NCBI GenBank assembly: GCA_964407525.1
Contig: CAYOWC010000292.1
Span: 1 to 6,147 of the forward strand
Length of the DNA stretch: 6,147 nucleotides
Origin: DUZB01 sp964407525
GTDB taxonomy: Bacteria > Desulfobacterota > DSM-4660 > Desulfatiglandales > Desulfatiglandaceae
Direction: 5' to 3'
Shown one piece after another: positions 1 to 6,147 of this stretch. The notes beneath the pieces were generated by a model. That model was not told the origin of the DNA. It saw nothing but the letters and a program-made list of their open reading frames with translations, and did not search any database. Numbering within the stretch: the first letter of the stretch is position 1; each line of letters starts with the position of its first letter. Position numbers and translations under genes: made by a program.

Positions 1-798
1 AACGATCCCAACCTGAGACGCGCTTTTGCGACCCTGGTGGATGAGGACTTCATTATTAAAAGGATACTTCAGGGCTTCGGCGTCCGTATGTATTCTATTA
101 TTCCGCCGGGAAATACCTTCTGGTACTGTCCGGATGTACCCCGGTATGGAGATGGTCTCGGCAGAGAAGGCCGTATTAAGAAAGCCGTCCAAATTCTCCG
201 TGATGCAGGATATACCTGGCAGATTTCCCCGGTAGAACCTTCAGGGAAAATTGTAAATGGCCAGGGAATCATGCTTCCTGACGGTAAGCTCATGGAAAAA
301 TTTACTATTTTAACACCCCCTGCCGATTATGATCCGCACCGTGCCATGTGCGGCATGATGATGCAGGAATGGTTAAGAATGGTCGGGATACCCGCCTATT
401 CCAAACCGATGGCATTCGGAGCACTGCTTCAGCAGATCAAGGTCCGACGCGACTTTGATACCTTTATCCTTGGTTACGGAAACCTGTCTCTTGATCCTGA
501 TTATCTGAGAAATTTTTTCATCTCCACTAATAATAAACGGAGAGGATGGAATATGAGCGGGTATGACAATCCTGCGTTTGATAAAATAGCCAATGAATCT
601 GCCGAAGCCATGAACAGGGAAGAAAGGAAAAAACTGATCTGGGAAATGCAGAAAATCATTATCGGAGATGTACCCTACATCCCCCTGTATAATCCGAAAC
701 TTATCGAGGCCGTACAGAAAGAAACTTTTACCGGATGGGTACAGATGCTTGGTGGTGTGGGAAACATGTGGTCTTTCTGTCAATTGAAGCCAAAGTAA
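1..798 (+). CDS. Family 5 extracellular solute-binding protein of a Dpp/Opp-type ABC importer, C-terminal part (5' end outside window)
   Basis: The frame is open from the first base and ends at TAA 796-798, giving 265 residues that are the C-terminal half of a binding protein that is normally about 500-550 residues. Numbering from the window edge, the opening NDPNLRRAFA matches the family's 'nxxvRqAi' segment, residues about 56-72 resemble the 'A..lL.eAGY' repeat, DPDYLRNFF (165-173) and GWNMSGYDNPAFDKI (182-196) are the usual aromatic, loop and helix region, and VPYIPLY (224-230) is the conserved near-terminal strand. The family binds peptides, opines, nickel chelates or sugars outside the inner membrane and delivers them to the permeases. 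Signal peptide, start and most ligand-contact residues are outside the window, so the substrate cannot be named. An internal ATG at 37 is not the real start, because homology extends upstream of it. The permease genes follow after 34 bases, which supports its role as their partner. Confidence 0.93.
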   Translation, partial: NDPNLRRAFATLVDEDFIIKRILQGFGVRMYSIIPPGNTFWYCPDVPRYGDGLGREGRIKKAVQILRDAGYTWQISPVEPSGKIVNGQGIMLPDGKLMEKFTILTPPADYDPHRAMCGMMMQEWLRMVGIPAYSKPMAFGALLQQIKVRRDFDTFILGYGNLSLDPDYLRNFFISTNNKRRGWNMSGYDNPAFDKIANESAEAMNREERKKLIWEMQKIIIGDVPYIPLYNPKLIEAVQKETFTGWVQMLGGVGNMWSFCQLKPK

Positions 799-832
799 AA
801 CCCCCTTTTTTCACCGCCACAAGGATTGACCT

Positions 833-1810
833 ATGGAATTGAGAAGATACATAACCGGAAGGCTGATGCAGATCACATTGATTTTCTTTGTGATCCTTAC
901 GGTGCTGTTTTTGCTGTTCCGACTGGCCCCCGGGGATCCGGTTACCAGAATGGTTGATCCGGATATGACCCAGGAGGACTCCAACCGTCTCATTGCCGAG
1001 CTTGGCCTCGATCAGCCTCTCGGTGTGCAGTATGTTATCTACGTGAAAAACTTTTTCATGGGGCGTTTCGGGTATTCCTTTCATTATGGTGAACCAGTTG
1101 TAGATATCATCTGGAGTCGTCTCCCCAATACGGTTCTCCTGTTTACCACTTCTATTATCCTTTCTGCCCTGGTGGGAATTTTTCTCGGGAAAATTGCGTC
1201 GTGGCACAAAGGGAAAAAACTTGATTCTTTTATGACGCTCGGCGCGCTTGTTACGCACACCCTTTTTCTTCCCTGGCTAGCGCTTTTGTTGATTTGGGTC
1301 TTTGCCTACAAACTCGGGTGGTTTCCCATTACGGGCATGATTTCGGAGGAAGTGTGGCTTGATCCGGAGTCGGGCTTCGTGGCTAAAGCCCTGGATGTGA
1401 TGTACCACATGGTTCTTCCACTAAGTACCCTGTTTTTGATTCACTTCGGAGCTTATCTGCTGATTATGCGCAGCAGCATGTTGGAGACCCTCAAGGAAGA
1501 TTATATCCTCACCGCAAGGGCCAAGGGCCTCGAAGAAAAGACGATCAGGAACCATCATGCAGCACCAAATGCAGCCTTGCCGGTCGTTACAAGCATTGGT
1601 TTGAGTCTCGCTTTTTCTATTAACGGGGGGGCTTTGACCGAAACGGTGTTTACCTGGCCCGGCATTGGGAGGGAACTGGTTTCTGCTGTCAGTCAGAATG
1701 ACTACCCTCTTGCACAGGCCTCTTTTCTTTTGATCGCCATTGTTGTCCTTCTTTCCAACCTGGTGGTGGATGTCCTGTATGCTTACCTTGATCCGAGGAT
1801 CAGATATTGA
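833..1810 (+). CDS. dppB: Dpp/Opp-type ABC transporter permease, DppB-like
   Basis: This 325-residue inner-membrane protein has the normal DppB/OppB length. It starts with a hydrophobic helix (about 11-31) followed by RLAPGDP (30-36), a hallmark of this permease type, then a long periplasmic loop and further predicted helices near 98-120, 135-159, 195-213, 250-268 and 295-318. The EAA coupling loop that docks on the ATPases lies at about 223-250 (EDYILTARAKGLEEKTIRNH followed by a short stretch ending in ALP). TETVFTWPGIGRE (269-281) and the C-terminal YLDPRIRY are family signatures. Within the coupling loop the usual H-A-L-R-N-A reads HAAPNA, with proline at 245 where arginine is common; I treat this as natural variation. 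The ATG at 833 is supported by AAGGA at 821-825, seven bases upstream. Together with the next gene it should form the heterodimeric channel. The symbol is assigned at family level; OppB or NikB function is not excluded. Confidence 0.95.
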   Translation: MELRRYITGRLMQITLIFFVILTVLFLLFRLAPGDPVTRMVDPDMTQEDSNRLIAELGLDQPLGVQYVIYVKNFFMGRFGYSFHYGEPVVDIIWSRLPNTVLLFTTSIILSALVGIFLGKIASWHKGKKLDSFMTLGALVTHTLFLPWLALLLIWVFAYKLGWFPITGMISEEVWLDPESGFVAKALDVMYHMVLPLSTLFLIHFGAYLLIMRSSMLETLKEDYILTARAKGLEEKTIRNHHAAPNAALPVVTSIGLSLAFSINGGALTETVFTWPGIGRELVSAVSQNDYPLAQASFLLIAIVVLLSNLVVDVLYAYLDPRIRY

Positions 1811-1823
1811 TTGGTGAGGTCCC

Positions 1824-2756
1824 ATGACGAATGCGGAACAAAAAATGCGGGTAAAAACTCCTGCCCGGTTTCCCTGGCTTGAGTCGTTTCTGGAAGGCTG
1901 GTCTATATTCAGACAGAATCTCCTGGGGAAGATTGGCCTCAGCCTTCTCGTCATGTTTGCCCTCATGGCCATTTGCAGTTATATCCCTCCCCTCATAAAC
2001 CCCATGTATAATCCGATGACCGGGGTTGACCCCAATATTTTAGGGTGTACAGGTCCGAGCTGGAAACACTGGTTGGGGACCGATTTCATGGGGAGAGATA
2101 TCCTGAGCCAACTACTCGCCGGGGCCAGGGTCGCTTTTATGGTGGGAGTATCGGCGGCGGTTATGAGTGTTGCTTTGGGAACAGCCGTCGGCATGACCGC
2201 CGGATATATAGGGAAGTTTGCCGATACGGTTCTCATGCGGTTGGCCGACATGATCATGGTTATGCCGACCCTTCTTGTTGTTCTGCTGCTCGCTGCCGTA
2301 TTTGGACAGCTGAATATCTGGACCATCGTCCTTATCATCGCTCTTTTCAGATGGCCCGGGGTTTCCCGAATCATCAGAGGCCAGACCCTTACCCTGAAGC
2401 AGAGACCTTTCGTGGAGGCAGCCAAAGTTGCCGGTGCATCCCATATGAGGATTATTTTTCGCCATATCATGCCCAATGTGCTTCCCCTGGCCTTTCTTTT
2501 TATGACCTTCAGGGTTACATCGGCGATTATTACGGAGGCAGCCCTTGCTTTCCTTGGATTCGGGGATCCGGGAACGGTAAGTTGGGGGATGATGCTCCAG
2601 TGGGTCTGGAAAACAGGTCATATGTTTAAGGCCCCCTATTGGCTTCTTCCTCCGGGGATTTGTATCTCCCTGATTACTCTTTCTTTTTATATGCTGGGAA
2701 GGGCCATGGACGAAGTCCTTGACCCGAGATTGAGAAAGGAGGACCAGACAGATTAA
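1824..2756 (+). CDS. dppC: Dpp/Opp-type ABC transporter permease, DppC-like
   Basis: This 310-residue inner-membrane protein is the second channel subunit. It has a cytoplasmic N-terminal tail, a first helix at about 36-56, the family signature GTDFMGRDILSQLLAGAR (85-102), and further hydrophobic segments near 104-128, 141-160, 165-177, 222-243 and 275-292. The EAA coupling loop is at about 196-221 (FVEAAKVAGASHMRIIFRHI then MPNVLP). LAFLGFGDPGTVSWGMML (241-258) and the C-terminal LDPRLRK are typical of DppC/OppC. It follows the DppB-like gene after 13 bases, with GGTGAGGT at 1813-1820 serving as ribosome binding site for ATG 1824. The TAA stop at 2754-2756 directly abuts the ATG of the next gene, in the same frame. 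The symbol is a family-level assignment; substrate specificity is set mainly by the binding protein. Confidence 0.95.
   Translation: MTNAEQKMRVKTPARFPWLESFLEGWSIFRQNLLGKIGLSLLVMFALMAICSYIPPLINPMYNPMTGVDPNILGCTGPSWKHWLGTDFMGRDILSQLLAGARVAFMVGVSAAVMSVALGTAVGMTAGYIGKFADTVLMRLADMIMVMPTLLVVLLLAAVFGQLNIWTIVLIIALFRWPGVSRIIRGQTLTLKQRPFVEAAKVAGASHMRIIFRHIMPNVLPLAFLFMTFRVTSAIITEAALAFLGFGDPGTVSWGMMLQWVWKTGHMFKAPYWLLPPGICISLITLSFYMLGRAMDEVLDPRLRKEDQTD
2736..2742 (+). promoter_or_regulatory. Strong Shine-Dalgarno site inside the end of the DppC-like gene, for the DppD-like gene
   Basis: AAGGAGG is a near-perfect anti-16S match lying in the last codons of the upstream permease. It is 14 bases before ATG 2757, longer than the usual 5-10. 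No in-frame start lies nearer, because the codon just before this ATG is the permease stop TAA. The first residues, MSLLNVKNLTVGY, match the normal family N-terminus, so the ATG at 2757 is kept as the start. The arrangement suggests that the ATPase is translated in coupling with the permease. Confidence 0.6.
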
Positions 2757-3710
2757 ATGTCTCTGTTAAACGTAAAAAACCTGACGGTCGGTTATAATAC
2801 CAAACACGGGTCACTTAAAGCCGTGGATGGGGTTAACTTTACCTTGGAAGAGGGAGAGTCCCTGGGGTTTGTGGGTGAATCAGGCTGTGGCAAGACCACC
2901 ATAGGTATGGCGCTCATGGGCCTTTTGCCTCCTAATGGTTCAGTCAGGGAAGGCCAGATTATTTTCGAAGACAAGGATTTGTTGGAGATGTCTCCTGAGC
3001 AGATAAGGCGGGTCAGGTGGCGCAAAATTGCCATGATTTTTCAGGCGGCCATGAACGCCCTGAATCCGGTTCAACGAGTCGGGGGACAGATTGCAGAAGC
3101 CATGCTGGTTCATGACGATTCTTTAGGGGAAGAAGAGGCTATGGCCAAGGTTGAAGAGCTATTTGACCTCGTAGGAATTCCCAGGGATCGCATGATCGAT
3201 TATCCCCACCAATACAGTGGGGGAATGAAGCAGCGCGCTGTTATCGCCATGGCCCTTGCCTGTCAGCCTAAGTTGATTATTGCCGATGAGCCGACCACTG
3301 CACTGGATGTTATTGTGCAGGACCAGATTTTGGAAGAAATGAAACAGTTGCAAAAGGAATTCAATCTGAGCATTATTTTTATTTCCCACGATATTTCCAT
3401 TGTTGCCGACATGTGCCATGATATAGGGGTGATGTATGCGGGGCAACTTGTGGAGTATGGTCCGAGGGAGGCGGTTTTTGAATCTCCTGTGCATCCCTAT
3501 ACAAAGGCCCTTCTTTCTTCCTTTCCCACATTGACCGGTGAAAAGACTGATTTGGTGCCGATCCCGGGGGAAACGCCAAATCTGGTTACTCCTCCTGCCG
3601 GATGCAGATTCTGCGATCGTTGTACGCAACCGGGAACCACCTGTAAAACGGAGCCCCCCGAATGGGTGGCCATAAGCGGGGAACACAAGGCCCTGTGCTG
3701 CAGATGCTAA
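2757..3710 (+). CDS. dppD: Dpp/Opp-type ABC transporter ATP-binding protein, DppD-like
   Basis: This 317-residue cytoplasmic ATPase is one of two nucleotide-binding subunits that drive import. All key motifs are intact: Walker A GESGCGKT (40-47), Q-loop glutamine at 96 followed by ALNPV (101-105), signature YSGGMKQR (153-160), Walker B LIIADEPT (173-180) with catalytic Glu178, D-loop TALD (181-184) and H-loop His211. HPYTKALL (246-253) begins the C-terminal oligopeptide-transporter domain. That domain holds Cys283, Cys289, Cys296 and Cys314, matching the cysteine pattern that in DppD-type ATPases can bind a [4Fe-4S] cluster. Three extra cysteines sit close by at 286, 315 and 317. The gene begins immediately after the stop of the permease gene, without a spacer, and ends in tandem in-frame stops (TAA 3708, TAG 3711). 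DppD versus OppD naming is a family-level choice. Confidence 0.95.
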   Translation: MSLLNVKNLTVGYNTKHGSLKAVDGVNFTLEEGESLGFVGESGCGKTTIGMALMGLLPPNGSVREGQIIFEDKDLLEMSPEQIRRVRWRKIAMIFQAAMNALNPVQRVGGQIAEAMLVHDDSLGEEEAMAKVEELFDLVGIPRDRMIDYPHQYSGGMKQRAVIAMALACQPKLIIADEPTTALDVIVQDQILEEMKQLQKEFNLSIIFISHDISIVADMCHDIGVMYAGQLVEYGPREAVFESPVHPYTKALLSSFPTLTGEKTDLVPIPGETPNLVTPPAGCRFCDRCTQPGTTCKTEPPEWVAISGEHKALCCRC

Positions 3711-3720
3711 TAGAGGTGTA

Positions 3721-4701
3721 ATGAATCCAAAAAGCAATCAGATTGTCCGGATTGAGGATGTTAGAAAAGTATACAAGGCCAAGGGATCTTTTTTCGGGGC
3801 TCGCAAGAAAGATGTGGTGGCCCTTGATGGGGTAAGCCTGACCATCCCCCGAGGCGAAATCTTTGGGCTGGTGGGTGAGAGTGGAAGTGGAAAAACGACC
3901 CTGGGTCGTCTACTTATTGGGCTCGAAGAGACGAATTCGGGAAAGCTGTTCCTTGATGAAGAAGAAGTTACCCACTTGAGAGGAAAAGAACTGAAGAGAT
4001 TCCGGCGTAAAGTGCAGATGATTTTTCAGGACCCGTACCAGTCTCTTAATCCGCAACGGTCCGTATTCGATACGGTATCGGAGCCATTGAAAATTCACAA
4101 ATTGGGATTGGGATCGGACAAATATGAAAAGACTCGGCAGGCTTTGCAAGCCGTAGGGCTTGCACCTCCGGACGACTATCTCCATCGGTATCCACACCGC
4201 CTGAGTGGTGGCCAGAGGCAGCGGGTTGCCATTGCCCGGTCCATGATTCTGAACCCGGAATTTGTGATTGCAGACGAACCCACTTCCATGCTGGATGCAT
4301 CTATTTCCGCGCAGATTTTTAACATCCTGCTTAAAATGAGGACTGATTTTGAGGTGACGCTGCTGTTTATTACCCACAGCCTGGCAGCCGCACGTTACCT
4401 GTGTGATCAGATAGCGGTGATCTATAGGGGAAATCTCATGGAAATAGGTCCTGGAGAAGAAGTTATTGGAAATCCAATGCACCCCTACACAAAGGCATTG
4501 CTGGATGCTATACCGAAATTTGGGCAAAAAAAGGTCATGAAACGGTACGGTACGCTTTTGCCCAGGGAACGTGAAGACGCCAATGGGAGTGGATGTGCTT
4601 TTTTTTCCAGGTGCAAAGTCGCGGACGAAGGGCAATGCAGCATGACAAAGCCTGTGCTGAACGAACGCAGCAAAGGGCATCAGGTGGCCTGCTTTTTCTA
4701 A
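3721..4701 (+). CDS. dppF: Dpp/Opp-type ABC transporter ATP-binding protein, DppF-like
   Basis: This 326-residue cytoplasmic ATPase is the second nucleotide-binding subunit. The motifs are complete: Walker A GESGSGKT (52-59), Q-loop Gln103 within FQDPYQSLNP (102-111), signature LSGGQRQR (161-168), Walker B FVIADEPT (181-188) with Glu186, D-loop SMLD (189-192) and H-loop His219. FQDPYQSLNP and LSGGQRQRVAIAR are typical of the DppF/OppF side rather than the DppD side. An insertion of basic and aromatic residues near 20-30 (KAKGSFFGARKK) before the first strand is common in this subfamily. The C-terminal domain carries Cys292, Cys298, Cys306 and Cys324 in the spacing seen in DppF proteins. The start ATG 3721 follows the previous gene by 10 bases, with GAGGTG at 3713-3718 as ribosome binding site. 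It would pair with the DppD-like protein as a heterodimer under the two permeases. Confidence 0.95.
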   Translation: MNPKSNQIVRIEDVRKVYKAKGSFFGARKKDVVALDGVSLTIPRGEIFGLVGESGSGKTTLGRLLIGLEETNSGKLFLDEEEVTHLRGKELKRFRRKVQMIFQDPYQSLNPQRSVFDTVSEPLKIHKLGLGSDKYEKTRQALQAVGLAPPDDYLHRYPHRLSGGQRQRVAIARSMILNPEFVIADEPTSMLDASISAQIFNILLKMRTDFEVTLLFITHSLAAARYLCDQIAVIYRGNLMEIGPGEEVIGNPMHPYTKALLDAIPKFGQKKVMKRYGTLLPREREDANGSGCAFFSRCKVADEGQCSMTKPVLNERSKGHQVACFF

Positions 4702-4741
4702 GATTCCGAAAGTTCGTTTTTAAAGATATGTCGCCATTCAA

Positions 4742-6147
4742 ATGATGTTGATACAGGACCTGGAACAGATAAAGGACCTTTTCGCCAAGCTGGACGGTCC
4801 AGTAGTCGGCGTTGGTATGACCGCTTTTTCGAGAATCGTTCCGGCCTCTTTTCTCCCATCCTATCGTATTGTCTGCAACCAAAAAACCAGCGATCTTCCC
4901 CTCCTGAGAGAAAAAGTCCCTGTCTTCTGCTTTAGCGAAACGACTGGGGACGAACCTTTCAACCACGTGGAGAATTCTTTTCAACTGCTTTCCAAGCCCT
5001 GCGTGGAGGAGAGCCTGAACAGATTAAAGGATCCTACATACCTGTTCCTTTATCAGAGCTATCCGGAATTGGAAGGGCTTTCTGTGGAGAAGGGATGGAA
5101 ACTCCTTGCAAATCCATCCCAGCTCCGTATGCGACTGGGAGAAAGGTCGTTTTTCGACAGGGTTGTGTTGGATCTGGGGTTCCCGAAAATTCCAGGTGGA
5201 ATCTTTCCATTTAAAACGATGGCAGGGTGGGGTTATGAAAACTGGGTTGAGAAACTGGGTCCGAGGTTTGTCGTTCAGCTTCCTGAAATACAGAGGGGAG
5301 GAGGGAGGGGAACTTTTTTTGTGGGATCAAAGGGAGAGTATGATGCCCTTCGAAAACGGTTGGCGAAAGGTGTTTGGCGTGGATCCAAGCTCATCTCTGT
5401 TTCGGTCCATAGCTTTATAAAAGGGATTTCAGCAAGTGTGGCCTTCTGTGTGACGAGGAACGGAGTCCTGATTTCGGGACTTCAAAAACAACTTATTGAC
5501 CTTTCCTATTGCCATGGTTTAGACGAAAACGGCATATTTTGCGGGCATGTTTGGGGGGCTGGGGACACGTGGCCGGAAGCCGTTTTGAGTGAAGCTCAAG
5601 AACAGGCGCGGAAGGCGGGCAATCATCTTGCTTCTCTTGGTTATAAAGGTATTGCAGGAATGGACTTTATTGTACAGCCGGAGGAAGGAAAGGTCTATCC
5701 TGTGGAGATTAATCCCCGGCTTACGGGTGCCTTTCCTGTACTTTCTCTCCTGCAGTTGACCCAAGGGATCATACCCATGGAAGCCTTTCATCTCCTGGAG
5801 TTCCTGGAGATGCCGTATCGGATTGATGTGGAAGATATGAACAGACAGTACGCACAGCCTCTGAACGGTAGCCACCTCCTCGTACTTCGCGGCGCAGCGC
5901 AAAAAGCAAACATTTTTAGACCTTTGAGGGCGGGTATTTGGGAATACAACCTGGAAAAGAATACCTGCTCCTTTCTGAAAGAATCTTTTGACTTAAGAAA
6001 AATACAAAACCAAAGGCAATTTATCATAGCAGACGGCCCCCCGGATGGAATGCGTGCCGAGTCCGGTCGTATGGATCCGCTCCACAGGTTGTGCAGGATT
6101 CTGTTCCCTTACGCCATAGAAAATGAGAAAGGGCTTCGGGAGGAAGT
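4742..6147 (+). CDS. ATP-grasp domain protein, carboxylate-amine ligase-like, substrate unknown (3' end outside window)
   Basis: The frame stays open for 468 codons from ATG 4742 to the right edge. Residues about 18-125 form an N-terminal region resembling a pre-ATP-grasp domain, ending in the typical LLANPSQLRMRLGERSFFDR (121-140). The ATP-grasp fold follows: strand FVVQ (176-179), glycine-rich loop RGGGRGT (185-191), a strand-turn segment HSFIKGISASVAF (223-235), GIAGMDFIV (303-311) with candidate metal ligand Asp308, and the metal-binding VEINPRLTGAFP (321-332) with Glu322, Asn324 and Arg326. The remaining residues, about 350-468, form a C-terminal extension I do not recognise. ATP-grasp enzymes activate a carboxylate as acyl phosphate and join it to an amine, thiol or similar group; the substrate here cannot be read from sequence. 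No signal peptide or membrane segment is seen, so a cytoplasmic site is likely. The start follows a TAA at 4721-4723 in frame, and ATG 4742 and ATG 4745 are adjacent; neither has a clear ribosome binding site. Its position 40 bases after the transporter suggests co-transcription. Confidence 0.88.
   Translation, partial: MMLIQDLEQIKDLFAKLDGPVVGVGMTAFSRIVPASFLPSYRIVCNQKTSDLPLLREKVPVFCFSETTGDEPFNHVENSFQLLSKPCVEESLNRLKDPTYLFLYQSYPELEGLSVEKGWKLLANPSQLRMRLGERSFFDRVVLDLGFPKIPGGIFPFKTMAGWGYENWVEKLGPRFVVQLPEIQRGGGRGTFFVGSKGEYDALRKRLAKGVWRGSKLISVSVHSFIKGISASVAFCVTRNGVLISGLQKQLIDLSYCHGLDENGIFCGHVWGAGDTWPEAVLSEAQEQARKAGNHLASLGYKGIAGMDFIVQPEEGKVYPVEINPRLTGAFPVLSLLQLTQGIIPMEAFHLLEFLEMPYRIDVEDMNRQYAQPLNGSHLLVLRGAAQKANIFRPLRAGIWEYNLEKNTCSFLKESFDLRKIQNQRQFIIADGPPDGMRAESGRMDPLHRLCRILFPYAIENEKGLREE

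Noticed and set aside
799..820. Run of C followed by run of T between the binding protein and DppB-like genes
   Set aside because: There is no stem to pair with it, and the next gene has its own ribosome binding site directly after it, so it is read as plain spacer.
931..960. Repeated GATCCGG words (also near 2564) as a possible repeat or binding site
   Set aside because: They fall in coding sequence for common Gly-Asp-Pro and Asp-Pro-Asp residues and have no regular spacing or symmetry.
1562..1573. HAAPNA in the DppB-like coupling loop as a possible defective subunit
   Set aside because: The surrounding EAA loop and all other signatures are intact and proline occurs at this place in related permeases as far as I know, so inactivation is not supported.
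3910..4680. A 256-codon minus-strand frame opposite the DppF-like gene
   Set aside because: The plus strand there encodes every ABC ATPase motif, and the reverse translation looks like no known family and has no start context; it is an antisense shadow.
4707..4721. CGAA-AG-TTCG followed by five T, resembling a terminator between the DppF-like and ATP-grasp genes
   Set aside because: The full palindrome leaves only a two-base loop and a realistic loop leaves three base pairs, which is too weak for an intrinsic terminator.
4535..4984. Minus-strand frame crossing the DppF-ATP-grasp junction
   Set aside because: It overlaps two well-supported plus-strand genes and has no recognisable domain.
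5106..5420. A 104-codon plus-strand frame inside the ATP-grasp gene
   Set aside because: It lies in another frame entirely within a longer coding frame that carries clear ATP-grasp motifs, and its own translation has no recognisable features.

Overview
The window holds six co-directional plus-strand genes packed as one apparent operon, with almost no non-coding DNA. Five of them form a complete, ordinary-looking peptide/opine/nickel-type (Dpp/Opp family) ABC importer: the C-terminal part of a family 5 solute-binding protein (1-798, entering from the left edge), two inner-membrane permeases (833-1810 and 1824-2756) and two ATPases (2757-3710 and 3721-4701). The sixth is an ATP-grasp enzyme of unknown substrate that starts 40 bases after the last ATPase and is still open at the right edge (4742-6147).

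Gene spacing is 34, 13, 0, 10 and 40 bases, and no convincing terminator or promoter lies between any two genes, so a single transcript is the simplest reading. Its promoter and the start of the binding protein lie left of the window; the end of the ATP-grasp gene and any further genes lie to the right. No RNA genes, CRISPR arrays, insertion sequences or substantial repeats were seen, and no gap between genes exceeds 40 bases.

Working together: the binding protein should capture a short peptide or peptide-like ligand outside the inner membrane, the permease pair should form the channel, and the two nucleotide-binding proteins should power import. The ATP-grasp protein would act in the cytoplasm, joining a carboxylate to an amine (or similar nucleophile) with ATP. 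Its place in the operon suggests a link to the transported compound, either modifying the import or making a related peptide-like molecule, but this is inference.

Organism: a bacterium with roughly balanced base composition, by eye near 50% GC, and Shine-Dalgarno-like sites before most genes. The general style of the proteins would fit an anaerobic Desulfobacterota-like (former deltaproteobacterial) genome, but nothing here proves the taxon. The transporter is routine; the ATP-grasp gene is the part most worth a second look.
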